In this document: positions 8,821 to 16,926 of the stretch, piece after piece
Layout of the letters: each line of letters opens with the position of its first letter
How positions within the stretch are numbered: the first letter of the stretch is position 1
Translations under genes and position numbers: made by a program
NCBI RefSeq assembly: GCF_002019595.1
Contig: NZ_KV917369.1
Span: forward strand, 1,512,417 to 1,576,416
Direction of reading: 5' to 3'
Length of the DNA: 64,000 nucleotides
DNA from: Priestia abyssalis
Lineage (GTDB): Bacteria; Bacillota; Bacilli; Bacillales; Bacillaceae_H
The notes under the pieces: model-generated
What the model was told of the DNA's origin: nothing
Databases searched by the model: none
Seen by the model: the letters and a program-made list of their open reading frames with translations, nothing else

Positions 8821-9667
8821 AACGGACACGAAATTCCATTGGCCGCATGGCTTCTGAGATGAGAATAGGCTGGTAGCCGGATTGTTGAGTGAACGTCAGA
8901 ATCTCGTTTAACGAGTGAACTGTGACTTCTTTATCATGAAATAGGATAATGGGTGTTCTTCCTTCGCGTTCTAAACGATTCAACGCAGGCAAGACATTAT
9001 GAATGACTTGAGCGGGGGTTTTTGAGTTCCAATCTTCACTGTCCACGTTCCAGTCCCATAGTTGAAAGCGAGCCTGTTTCAATTGAGATCGATGCGGTTC
9101 TTTTAAATAAGGTACACTCCCGAAAGGAACACGGATAAGCGAGCTGTCTACATTTGTAAAGGCCTTTAATGTTTCGCTGCACTGCTGCATTTCCTGTAAA
9201 GCGGATCTATCATGGGCATATATTTTACGAATATCATGTGAAACACCGTGACAGCCGACGGCATGTCCTTCTTCTACGACACGTTTCGTGATGTCAGGAA
9301 ACCGTTTCATCTGACCGTCCAGCATAAAGAAAGTTGCTTTTACATTGAATTGTTTTAAGATATCTAAAATATAAGGTGTATCCTTTGTGGGACCGTCATC
9401 GAATGTAAGATAAACGGGTTTTTGAATATAGTGTTCATGAGCATCTAAAGTAATAGACAAAAACGTCTGTTGCCGCATACTATTAATCTCTTTTTTTAGT
9501 TGTTCGACTTCAGACATCTGTTTCAGCGGCAAAGAAGAAGCGTGGATAAACAATTGTTCTTTTGAGTTTCCGTTTCTGCTATTGGGAGACAAAATAAAAA
9601 ATGTCACTAAAATCATAGTTCCTAAGACTGCATAAAAAGGCTTTTTTGGTCTAATGACCCGTTTCAT
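8819..9667 (-). CDS. Membrane-anchored polysaccharide deacetylase (NodB domain), 282 aa
   Basis: A short positively charged N-terminus and one hydrophobic segment (about 12-28) suggest an uncleaved anchor or signal. The NodB domain starts near residue 85 with TFDDGPT (catalytic Asp pair), then GCHGVSH (metal His pair), RVPFGS, WDWNVDSEDW and ILFHD, all five conserved motifs. It probably N- or O-deacetylates a cell-wall glycan; the substrate is not readable. Conserved family, monocistronic. Confidence 0.88.
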   Translation of the reverse strand: MKRVIRPKKPFYAVLGTMILVTFFILSPNSRNGNSKEQLFIHASSLPLKQMSEVEQLKKEINSMRQQTFLSITLDAHEHYIQKPVYLTFDDGPTKDTPYILDILKQFNVKATFFMLDGQMKRFPDITKRVVEEGHAVGCHGVSHDIRKIYAHDRSALQEMQQCSETLKAFTNVDSSLIRVPFGSVPYLKEPHRSQLKQARFQLWDWNVDSEDWNSKTPAQVIHNVLPALNRLEREGRTPIILFHDKEVTVHSLNEILTFTQQSGYQPILISEAMRPMEFRVR

Positions 9668-9708
9668 TGGAAAAAATCCTCTCTAATGTTAAATATCTTA
9701 TAATATGT

Positions 9709-9850
9709 GTTCAAAAAGGAGGACAAAAAGGACCGAGAAGTTCAAGGAAGCGCCGTCTGGAGCAACGGAGCGTATGCTGTTAATACGTGAGTAGCGGAGA
9801 GACAAGCTGACGCCGAAATTCGACGGTCATTTTTCCCGGACTTTTTGAAC
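9709..9850. mobile_element. MITE-like 142-bp element with 10-bp perfect terminal inverted repeats
   Basis: It begins GTTCAAAAAG and ends CTTTTTGAAC, an exact inverted repeat. The GC-richer interior differs from the AT-rich flanks. It contains no significant ORF. I have the impression of near-identical sequence in other Bacillaceae intergenic regions, but could not check. It lies upstream of brxA and of the deacetylase gene. Confidence 0.65.
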
Positions 9851-10056
9851 AACCTTTTATACTCAAATCATAGTATATTTTCTACTATAATCCTAGTGAG
9901 ATTTGACAAAATATGTTTGTTTCTGTTGATTTGAGTCGAATGGACTATATATAGATCGATTTAGAAAAGGGTTCGAAAACAGTAGTAGATCGTTGCATTA
10001 TTTTATGGATTTGTAGTATGCTTTTACCGTCAAAGGAAATAGGAGGAATGCAGATT

Positions 10057-10491
10057 ATGTCAATGGCATATGAAGAATACATGCGTCAATTAGTTAAGCC
10101 GATGCGTGAGGAATTAACACGCGGTGGATTTAAAGAGTTAACAACGGCTGAAGAAGTGGAAGAATTCATGGAAAGTGTAGAAGGTACTACATTTGTCGTT
10201 GTGAACTCCGTATGCGGCTGTGCGGCTGGGTTAGCTCGTCCATCAGCGACACATGCTGTTTTGCATACAGAAAAAAAGCCGGATCATATCGTGACAGTTT
10301 TCGCTGGTCAAGATAAAGAGGCAACAGCTAAAATGCGTGAGTATTTCACAGGAATAGAGCCATCTTCACCATCAATGGCTTTATTGAAAGGGAAAGAAGT
10401 TGTTCATTTCATTCCTCGACACGATATCGAAGGACAGCCGATTGAAACCATTTTTGAAAACATTATGACGGCATTCGATCAACATTGCTAA
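10057..10491 (+). CDS. brxA: Bacilliredoxin BrxA (YphP), 144 aa
   Basis: De-bacillithiolates proteins oxidised by hypochlorite or peroxide. The CGC active site is in NSVCGCAAGLARP (Cys at about 53 and 55), the bacilliredoxin hallmark. TVFAGQDKEATAKMREYF is nearly invariant in the family. ATG 10057 gives the family start MSMAYEEYMRQLV and lies 10 nt from AGGAGG; ATG 10048 would be too close to it. Implies that the organism makes bacillithiol. Confidence 0.95.
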   Translation: MSMAYEEYMRQLVKPMREELTRGGFKELTTAEEVEEFMESVEGTTFVVVNSVCGCAAGLARPSATHAVLHTEKKPDHIVTVFAGQDKEATAKMREYFTGIEPSSPSMALLKGKEVVHFIPRHDIEGQPIETIFENIMTAFDQHC

Positions 10492-10496
10492 TATAT

Positions 10497-10585
10497 GAAT
10501 CCACATAAAGACGTTGGCAGGGGCAAAGAACGCCCCTGCCAACGTCTTTACCTTTGCGGGTCTATTCAAGATGGAAGAACAGAAA
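10497..10585. repeat. Family B hairpin repeat, copy B1 (also brxA terminator)
   Basis: A 19-bp perfect stem (10506-10524 with 10532-10550) encloses the loop AAAGAAC. The family tail CTTTGCGGGTCTATTCAAG follows. The second stem seen in other copies is absent here. Directly after brxA, it probably also ends transcription. Confidence 0.8.
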
Positions 10586-10675
10586 GGTAAAGAGAAAAAA
10601 TAGTTACATAAAAGAACGTCACATACTGTTCATGGACTTTTTACAAGGAAAACAGTATACTTTAGTACTGGAAAT

Positions 10676-11062
10676 TGAACTACCTCTCACTTAGCTAACG
10701 CTTGAAGTGGGGGATTCCTGCGAACACAAGTGTATCTACCAGTTATGGAGCAGGCTCTGCCCGTAGTCCCTACGGTGAAAGCTTTTCATATCTTGTACGT
10801 TGACTCACCACTTTAGCTTGGTTTTCGCCATTTGGGCGCATGTGGAGGCGATTAGAACGTTGAAGATTTTACCTGGAAGACGTTTCCTGCCAGAACCTCA
10901 TATCTTCAGTTTTCAAAGAACAACCTACAGAAATAAGATGGCACGTTTGTTCGATTCATTCAAAGATTTAAGCTATCGCTTACCGACATTCATCTTCCAC
11001 CTACTCATGGGGCTGCGCCCTGCACACTTCTTGAGGTGGGATTTTTCTGTCGGGAAATGATA
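10676..11062. mobile_element. Relic of an IS605/IS1341-type element end
   Basis: The sequence CTACCTCTCACTTAGCTAAC, then CTTGAAGTGGGGGATTCCTG, resembles the right-end/guide-RNA region next to tnpB in IS605-family elements as I recall them. TGGGGCTGCGC and TTGAGGTGGGATTTTTC near 11011-11045 look like a second terminal segment. No intact tnpA or tnpB remains. The open frame at 10800-11060 has no domain and is probably noise. Confidence 0.5.
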
Positions 11063-11189
11063 AAACCATGTCAAAAAAACTCAGCACCGTGCTGGTTTTT
11101 TCTATGCGACGGAAAGTCTGACCATAACGTTGTGTAACTTCCTCTACATCGCATACACCTGTGAGGGTCGGACATTAAGGAGGGAAAAT

Positions 11190-11966
11190 ATGATTGTCAC
11201 AACAGCGGGACGAACGAACAAAGAAATGATGGAAAAGGCACGGAATGTTGCTCAAGAATTGCATATACCTTATATAGAGCGAAATAAAGAGGCTATTAAA
11301 GATATTCAGGAGCGTGTAGAAGCAGACGTTCTTGTAGTGGGGAAAAATCGATTGGAAATTCATGCAAAGGGCGGCACGGAGCCTGTGTTCTTTCACCCGA
11401 ACTCTGCGATGTTCCGTGCAAAACGCATCGTAAGTGGAGAAGGAGACCCCTTTTTAGAAGCAACTGAATTAACAAGCGGTATGAGCATGCTCGATTGTAC
11501 GTTAGGTTTGGCGTCTGACAGTATTATTGCCAGTCTTGTAACGGGAAAAGAGGGGAGAGTCATCGGGCTTGAGGGAAACCGTTTTCTAGCGTATCTTGTA
11601 AAACAAGGACTGCTGGAATGGGAAACGGCTTTACCGGAAATGAATGAAGCGATGAAGCGCATTCAAATTGTCAATCAGAATTATGAGACGTATTTATACT
11701 GCTGTCCGGATAAAAGTTTTGACGTCGTTTATTTTGACCCGATGTTCCCTGAAAAAATTGAAGAGTCAAATGGAATTAAAGGATTAAGACAAGTGGCTCT
11801 TTATTCTACGTTAACGGAGACTGTTTTAAAAGAAGCAAAGCGAGTGGCCAAAAAACGAATTGTTTTAAAGGATCATTGGCAAAGTCCGCGCTTTGAGCAA
11901 TTCGGATTTAATGTATATCGGCGTAAAACGGCTAAATTTCATTTTGGCGTCATGGAACTTGATTAA
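11190..11966 (+). CDS. ypiP: YpiP-type SAM-dependent methyltransferase, 258 aa
   Basis: Class I methyltransferase with MLDCTLGLASDSIIAS (motif I region), a glutamate in VIGLEGN, and YFDPMFP (a DPPY-like motif IV). This layout recalls RsmJ-type 16S rRNA guanine methyltransferases, but orthology is not certain. ATG 11190 is preceded by AAGGAGGG at 7 nt; longer frames upstream lack an RBS and enter relic sequence. Position next to brxA and ypjP matches B. subtilis ypiP. Confidence 0.85.
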   Translation: MIVTTAGRTNKEMMEKARNVAQELHIPYIERNKEAIKDIQERVEADVLVVGKNRLEIHAKGGTEPVFFHPNSAMFRAKRIVSGEGDPFLEATELTSGMSMLDCTLGLASDSIIASLVTGKEGRVIGLEGNRFLAYLVKQGLLEWETALPEMNEAMKRIQIVNQNYETYLYCCPDKSFDVVYFDPMFPEKIEESNGIKGLRQVALYSTLTETVLKEAKRVAKKRIVLKDHWQSPRFEQFGFNVYRRKTAKFHFGVMELD

Positions 11967-12031
11967 TATGGCCATTGCTATCCTTCATAGTTTTCCTAAG
12001 AGAAGGGAATGCTAACAGCGGAGGTGACAAC

Positions 12032-12172
12032 ATGGCTGGACAGAAAAAAGATCATTCTAAATCAAAGTTAAATGCACCGAATGTACAGGGACAAGGAACA
12101 ACGACTACAGAAACAGGTGCTGTCATGAAAGATTCTTCACGTATGAAAAAACCTCAAACAGATCAAGCATAA
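12032..12172 (+). CDS. Small Thr/Lys-rich protein, 46 aa
   Basis: Starts MAGQKKDHSKSKLNAPN after GGAGGTGAC. It is hydrophilic, low in complexity and has no hydrophobic core, reminiscent of minor small acid-soluble or sporulation peptides. I cannot place it in a family. The intrinsic terminator at 12185-12211 follows closely, supporting a real transcript end. Confidence 0.6.
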   Translation: MAGQKKDHSKSKLNAPNVQGQGTTTTETGAVMKDSSRMKKPQTDQA

Positions 12173-12184
12173 CGAGCGCACAAG

Positions 12185-12211
12185 AACACTGCCAAACCGG
12201 CAGTGTTTTTT
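12185..12211 (+). terminator. Intrinsic terminator
   Basis: AACACTGCC pairs with GGCAGTGTT over a 5-nt loop and is followed by a T-run. Confidence 0.85.
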
Positions 12212-12610
12212 GTATAGAAATGATGTATCCCGCTTTTCTAGTCCGTAACGGTTAAAAAAATGAAATAAATAAGCAATACTAGACTGGAAACTACATAAAC
12301 AGTAGACACTGCTTTCATTCACTTCCTTTCAGGCCGTCTTTCTTCTATTTAAACTGTACACAAAAGAAGTCGTCTTTATTCTAAAATTTTAAAAAAGCTT
12401 GAAACCTTTTTACGTTAAGCTCGTCTATATATATAAGCAGAAAACAAGTTTCCTTATATGCTTTTTTCTTCTTTTTTTTAAAGGCAATTCGGAATATGAA
12501 AGAGAAGGGACGTAACAGAATAGCACGGGAGAGATAGAGTGCAAATCTTGTGTCAGCTGTACCTGGAAAGAAATTTGTGAACGTTTGTGAACATTTTATC
12601 AATTTAAGGC

Positions 12611-12639
12611 TTGAAAATATGTAAGCGTGTTAATATAAC
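12611..12639 (+). promoter_or_regulatory. Sigma-A-like promoter for ypjP
   Basis: TTGAAA, a 17-nt spacer, then TATAAC, about 60 nt before ypjP. The rest of the 12212-12700 gap is AT-rich and shows no other gene. Confidence 0.65.
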
Positions 12640-12700
12640 ATTAAAGAAAATAAGAATATGATAGAGGCAAAGATAGATAGGTTAGAAAGGATGAAACCAT

Positions 12701-13315
12701 ATGCCAAAATGGTTACGAAAAACGTTAATTACGTTAATCACGGTTTGTACATTCGGGCTTGTGACGCCGCCCAGTTACTTATACATTGATGAAGTAAAAG
12801 CTGATAAATCATCAAAAGAAGGATACATACGTCCACATGATCCGCATCCTATCGTTGTACAAGCCTTGGAAGCTGAACAAGAGGATGGACAGGAAGAAAC
12901 GGTTTATGACGCCGAGACGTTTGTTCATTTTGCCATGGAACAGGCGGAGCGTCAGTCAATGGAAAAATTCGGATCCAAAATTGCCCCGGTCATAGAAGAT
13001 GAATTTAAAGATGCCATTTTACCAGAGATTGAACGAGTTCTTGCAGATTTAGTCATCCAATGGCCAGAAGAACAATTTCGCCATTTACAGATTAGTGAAA
13101 AGCCAGCAGGAGGATATGGCGAGAAGATTTTCCATGTCTATAACCAGGAAACAGGCCAGGATTTGCTTCGTTTTCATGTACGGCGAGATCATCCGCCCCA
13201 AGACGGTTATTGGTTTAATTTCCATTATCATACATGGGAGGATCAATTCCAAAAACATTATCCTTTAGGTAACATTTACTGGGATGTAAACACACCGCCA
13301 AAATGGCTGAACTAA
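12701..13315 (+). CDS. ypjP: YpjP family protein, secreted or membrane-anchored, 204 aa
   Basis: The N-terminus (MPKWLRKTLITLITVCTFG) is a signal or anchor segment, followed by a Pro-rich stretch. The body has the aromatic family pattern HYHTWEDQFQKHYPLGNIYW near the C-terminus. Function is unknown; it is conserved upstream of the thymidylate synthase region in Bacillus. GAAAGGATG lies before the start. Confidence 0.85.
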   Translation: MPKWLRKTLITLITVCTFGLVTPPSYLYIDEVKADKSSKEGYIRPHDPHPIVVQALEAEQEDGQEETVYDAETFVHFAMEQAERQSMEKFGSKIAPVIEDEFKDAILPEIERVLADLVIQWPEEQFRHLQISEKPAGGYGEKIFHVYNQETGQDLLRFHVRRDHPPQDGYWFNFHYHTWEDQFQKHYPLGNIYWDVNTPPKWLN

Positions 13316-13340
13316 AGATCCACAAAGAATGGAGCATGGA

Positions 13341-13490
13341 GCTGTCCCATAAGTTTCGTACCGATCATAAAAACTGATGTTTACGAAAGGCCCCGTCACA
13401 AAATCCCCTGGTTTTAATGGATTTTCATGACGGGGCCTTTCAGGAGGATGACTCAAAAGGGCTGTTTTTTGGTCCTTTTGAGTCATCCTC
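13341..13490. repeat. Family A double-hairpin repeat, copy A3
   Basis: Head GCTGTCCCATAAG. Hairpin 1 is GAAAGGCCCCGTCA with TGACGGGGCCTTTC, with an inner AAAATCC/GGATTTT pairing. Hairpin 2 is GAGGATGACTCAAAAGG with its complement, then CTTTTTCT. Here it lies between co-directional genes. Confidence 0.9.
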
Positions 13491-13572
13491 TTTTTCTAAA
13501 TATTACAATCTCTTACTTTTAATTTACTATGATACAATAATAAAAATGATAGAGTAAGAGAGGAAGTATATC

Positions 13573-14307
13573 ATGAAAAAGAGATACGTGCTGTTTTCAT
13601 TGCTGCTTCTATTATTATTGCCTGCGGTCACGTACTCTTCGTATGAACAAGATGGATTTCCTTTAAAAGAAAGTCCGATTTTTCGGGAAATTGTGTTTCA
13701 GCGAAGTGAAAATGCTTCTTTATTGGGAGAAATTGTCTATGTGCCGAAAGAGGCATTTCAGGCGAAAGAAGCAATGAATATGGTTACAGCGCTTTCGGCA
13801 ATCAACCCGTCTATTCTTAAGGTTATGGCAGAAAAGCAGCTTCGCATTAAATTATTTACTGGAAAGTTGACGGATCAATACGCTTTCTCCCACCTGAAAG
13901 GTGTCAAGCCGAGAGGGTATAGCGAAAATGGACCAACATGGGACGGTGTACCGGGGGCAGGCGGGTCAGAAATCGTCTATGTGAAAATTGGAAGCAGTGC
14001 TAAAGGGAAAGGGCATGGTTCGGTAAACTTGGAGCTTCACGAGACTGCTCATACAATCGATAAATACGTATTAAACGAAATCCGGTCCCACCCTGATTTT
14101 TTGAATGCCTGGCAAAATGAGAGAGAGAGGCTTTTTCCAGGCAAAGGTTACTTTCTGATGTATCCAGAGGAATACTTTGCTGAAACGTTCGCAATGTTTT
14201 ATTTGAGTCAGCTAACAAGAAATCAATTAAAAGAGAAGGCTCCTGATACGTACCGTTTTCTTCAAAAAGTGCTGGAGCAGCCAAAAAAACTTTTGCATCG
14301 TATGTGA
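13573..14307 (+). CDS. Secreted lethal-factor-like (ATLF/PPEP-type) zinc metallopeptidase, 244 aa
   Basis: A strong signal peptide (residues 1-22) precedes one domain. The zinc motif HETAH is at 156-160. Downstream YPEEYFAETFAMFY (about 197-210) supplies the conserved Tyr and glutamate ligand of the anthrax lethal factor C-terminal/Pro-Pro endopeptidase fold. Family members cleave surface or host proteins, some between prolines. No binding domain or LPXTG is present, so it is probably released. Substrate unknown. The gene stands alone between a family A repeat and a terminator. Confidence 0.8.
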   Translation: MKKRYVLFSLLLLLLLPAVTYSSYEQDGFPLKESPIFREIVFQRSENASLLGEIVYVPKEAFQAKEAMNMVTALSAINPSILKVMAEKQLRIKLFTGKLTDQYAFSHLKGVKPRGYSENGPTWDGVPGAGGSEIVYVKIGSSAKGKGHGSVNLELHETAHTIDKYVLNEIRSHPDFLNAWQNERERLFPGKGYFLMYPEEYFAETFAMFYLSQLTRNQLKEKAPDTYRFLQKVLEQPKKLLHRM

Positions 14308-14320
14308 ATAAAATATGAAA

Positions 14321-14366
14321 AAAAGAGGGACCGAAAATGCACAAGCGTTTTCGGTCCCTCTTTTTT
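14321..14366 (+). terminator. Strong intrinsic terminator
   Basis: A 17-bp stem (AAAAGAGGGACCGAAAA and its complement) with a 10-nt loop and a T-run, just after the metallopeptidase gene. Confidence 0.9.
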
Positions 14367-14399
14367 GGTATGTGGACAACCCTCCCACGAATAAGGTGA

Positions 14400-14521
14400 T
14401 ATAAAGGAATCTTCCGTCAATCAAGGTCTTACTCCCATGAAAATAAACGGTTGTACATCTGATTTTCATTGTGATTGGTGAAGCTTTGCATCATGATTGG
14501 CTGCCCGTTAATGCGGGATAA
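14400..14521. repeat. Family C repeat, copy C2 (diverged)
   Basis: ATAAAGGAATCTTCCGTCAA at the left and GCTGCCCGTTAATGCGGGATA at the right match the two ends of copies C4 and C5. The middle is diverged. It immediately precedes cotJA. Confidence 0.6.
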
Positions 14522-14551
14522 ATGTCTATTTTATTTAAAGGGGTGTTTCAC

Positions 14552-14800
14552 GTGCCGGATAAACAGAAAAAAACGTTTACTCGAATGAAGGCTTACAAAC
14601 CGTTTCACAGTCGATTTGATCCATGTCCACCGATCGGAATCAAGTTTTATTCGACTCCTCCACAGCTTTATATAGGATTCCAGCCTCCGAATTTACAGCA
14701 GTTTTCACCGAAAGAGGCATTAATGAAAGGAACGCTGTGGCCCGCTTTTTATGATTTCTACGAAAATCCGTATAAAGGGAAAGGGAGGGATGAGGTGTGA
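14552..14800 (+). CDS. cotJA: Spore coat associated protein CotJA, 82 aa
   Basis: Small Pro- and aromatic-rich protein with SRFDPCPPIGIKFY and GFQPPNLQQF, characteristic of CotJA. GTG 14552 is chosen because AAAGGGGTG lies 6 nt upstream and the product then has the usual 82 residues. Its end overlaps cotJB. In B. subtilis the operon is transcribed in the mother cell under sigma-E and the products join the coat. Confidence 0.92.
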   Translation: MPDKQKKTFTRMKAYKPFHSRFDPCPPIGIKFYSTPPQLYIGFQPPNLQQFSPKEALMKGTLWPAFYDFYENPYKGKGRDEV

Positions 14801-15057
14801 AACAGCTGCCTGATGAGTATTATCAACGTTTAGAAGAAATTCAAGCTGTTGATTTTGTTCTGGTGGAATTGACTCTTTATTTAGACACGCACCCTGATGA
14901 TTACCAGGCTTTGCAGCAATTTAATGAATTTGCACAGCAGAGCATGCAGCTTAAGCGGGATTTCGAGTCTAAATTTGGCCCTTTGCAGCAATATGGAAAC
15001 AGTTATACGGATGCTAATTGGAGCTGGGGAACGAGTCCATGGCCATGGCAAATATAG
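14797..15057 (+). CDS. cotJB: Spore coat protein CotJB, 86 aa
   Basis: Starts at GTG within the cotJA stop (GTGA overlap), with GAGG just upstream. The pattern EEIQAVDFVLVELTLYLDTHP is the CotJB family core. The C-terminus SWGTSPWPW is Trp/Pro-rich as in homologues. Part of cotJABC. Confidence 0.92.
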   Translation: MKQLPDEYYQRLEEIQAVDFVLVELTLYLDTHPDDYQALQQFNEFAQQSMQLKRDFESKFGPLQQYGNSYTDANWSWGTSPWPWQI

Positions 15058-15075
15058 AAGGAAGGGGAGAATATT

Positions 15076-15645
15076 ATGTGGATTTATGAGAAGAAGCTTC
15101 AATATCCCGTAAAGGTAAGCACATGTAATCCGACGCTCGCTAAATATTTAATTGAACAATACGGAGGAGCGGATGGCGAATTAGCCGCCGCCTTGCGCTA
15201 TCTTAATCAGCGCTATACGATTCCCGATAAAGTAGTGGGTCTTCTTACAGATATTGGAACAGAGGAGTTCGCTCACCTTGAAATGATTGCAACGATGATT
15301 TACAAGCTCACAAAAGATGCGACACCGGAACAATTAAAAGAAGCGGGGTTGGCACCTCACTATGTCAATCATGATTCAGCCTTGTTCTATCAAAATGCCG
15401 GCGGCGTTCCATTTACAGCTACATATATTCAAGCAAAAGGTGATCCGATTGCTGATCTTTATGAAGATATAGCGGCCGAAGAGAAAGCGAGGGCCACTTA
15501 CCAATGGATTATCGATATGTCTGATGATCCGGATTTAAATGATGGGTTACGGTTTTTGAGGGAGAGAGAAGTCATTCATTCACAGCGTTTCCGTGAGGCG
15601 GTCGAAATATTAAAAGAAGAACGCGATCGTAAAAAAATCTTTTGA
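15076..15645 (+). CDS. cotJC: Spore coat manganese-catalase-like protein CotJC, 189 aa
   Basis: Ferritin-like four-helix protein of the Mn-catalase family. Metal-ligand glutamates and His are visible in IGTEEFAHLEMIATMIY, DIAAEEKARATYQ and REREVIHSQRFREA. Length equals the B. subtilis protein. Likely protects the spore coat from peroxide. GGAAGGGGAG lies before the ATG. Last gene of the operon, closed by the terminator at 15646-15692. Confidence 0.95.
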   Translation: MWIYEKKLQYPVKVSTCNPTLAKYLIEQYGGADGELAAALRYLNQRYTIPDKVVGLLTDIGTEEFAHLEMIATMIYKLTKDATPEQLKEAGLAPHYVNHDSALFYQNAGGVPFTATYIQAKGDPIADLYEDIAAEEKARATYQWIIDMSDDPDLNDGLRFLREREVIHSQRFREAVEILKEERDRKKIF

Positions 15646-15692
15646 GAGGATAAAGAAAAGGCAGGGATCCTGTCTTTTCTTTATCCTCTTAT
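15646..15692. terminator. Terminator after cotJC
   Basis: A 20-bp near-perfect stem runs from GAGGATAAAGAAAAG to CTTTTCTTTATCCTC, followed by T residues. Confidence 0.85.
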
Positions 15693-15789
15693 TTTGTTAT
15701 AAGTATAGAGGAAGGGTTGAAAATGATAGTGGATGGATTATAATATTTTAATAGTCAGAAAACTAAGTGAAAAAAAGAGGAGTTTCTTC

Positions 15790-16692
15790 ATGAACACATT
15801 CATACAAGACAAAATCAAATCATTTCAAGAAAATTACCAAAACCGCGGCCGTCTGTTAATTAGCTGTCCCGACCAGCCGGGAATTGTCGCTGCCGTGTCC
15901 CAATTTCTATTTGAACATGAAGCCAACATTGTGGAATCAAACCAATATTCTACGAATCCTGAGGGCGGAACATTTTTTATTCGGGTGGAGTTCGAATGTG
16001 AACAATTAAAAGAACGTGAAGAGAAGTTGGAAGCCGATTTTCAAGAAATTGCTCAAAAATTCGAGATGCAATGGAACTTCACATATGGATATCAAGTAAA
16101 GCGCACAGCAATTTTTGTTTCAAAGGAGCCTCATTGTTTACTGGAGCTGCTCTGGGAATGGCAAAGCGGGGATTTAATGACAGATATTGCCCTAGTAATC
16201 AGTAATCATGAGGATTCACGTGAAGTCGTCGAATCGCTGGGCATTCCATTCCATTATATCCCGGCTAGTAAAGAAAATCGCCAAGAGGTGGAGCTTAAAC
16301 AGCTTCAGTTGTTAAAAGATTATAAAATCGATTTAATTGTGCTGGCCCGTTATATGCAAATTTTAACGCCAAACTTTGTAGCTGCACATCCAAGCCGCAT
16401 CATTAATATTCATCACTCGTTCCTTCCGGCGTTCGTAGGAGCAAAACCTTATGAGCGGGCCTATGAGCGCGGAGTGAAGCTGATTGGAGCGACATCACAT
16501 TACGTAACGGACGAGCTTGACCAGGGACCGATCATTGAGCAGGGGATTGAGCGTGTAAACCATCGTGACGATGTAGAATCCTTGAAGAAAATTGGCCGTT
16601 CCATTGAACGAAGCGTATTGGCAAGAGCAGTCAAATGGCATTTGGAAGACCGAATCATCGTTCATCAAAATAAGACAATCGTATTCAATTAA
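15790..16692 (+). CDS. purU: Formyltetrahydrofolate deformylase PurU, 300 aa
   Basis: Hydrolyses 10-formyl-THF to formate and THF, balancing one-carbon pools. The N-terminal ACT domain (about 18-95) has SCPDQPGIVAAVSQFLFEHE. The formyltransferase domain has INIHHSFLPAFVGAKPY with the catalytic Asn-His pair and TDELDQGPIIEQ with the catalytic Asp. ATG 15790 follows GAGGAG, giving the standard 300 residues. Its position just before thyA-dfrA groups folate genes together. Confidence 0.95.
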   Translation: MNTFIQDKIKSFQENYQNRGRLLISCPDQPGIVAAVSQFLFEHEANIVESNQYSTNPEGGTFFIRVEFECEQLKEREEKLEADFQEIAQKFEMQWNFTYGYQVKRTAIFVSKEPHCLLELLWEWQSGDLMTDIALVISNHEDSREVVESLGIPFHYIPASKENRQEVELKQLQLLKDYKIDLIVLARYMQILTPNFVAAHPSRIINIHHSFLPAFVGAKPYERAYERGVKLIGATSHYVTDELDQGPIIEQGIERVNHRDDVESLKKIGRSIERSVLARAVKWHLEDRIIVHQNKTIVFN

Positions 16693-16716
16693 AAAAGGCC
16701 TTTTTAGGTCTTTTTT
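16691..16716 (+). terminator. Terminator after purU
   Basis: AAAAAAGGCC pairs with GGTCTTTTTT across a short T-rich loop. Confidence 0.7.
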
Positions 16717-16926
16717 CTATTTATTAAGGAGCTTTTTTCAATTTGCCTCACTTATATAGCTTGATTATATGGACAAATATCTACTATATTTTGGTGAAAA
16801 AGGTATTGTTCTATATTCCCCTCACTCGGGAAGGATGAGCTGTTTTAAATATACAATCACCCCCTATGCCAAAAAAGTAATCTCGTTTAAAATAGAAAAG
16901 AACGTTAATTAAAGGATGTGTGTGTG

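Noticed and set aside
10800..11060. 86-codon ORF in the IS605-end relic
   Set aside because: Composition and position fit non-coding element sequence; no tnpB motif is present.
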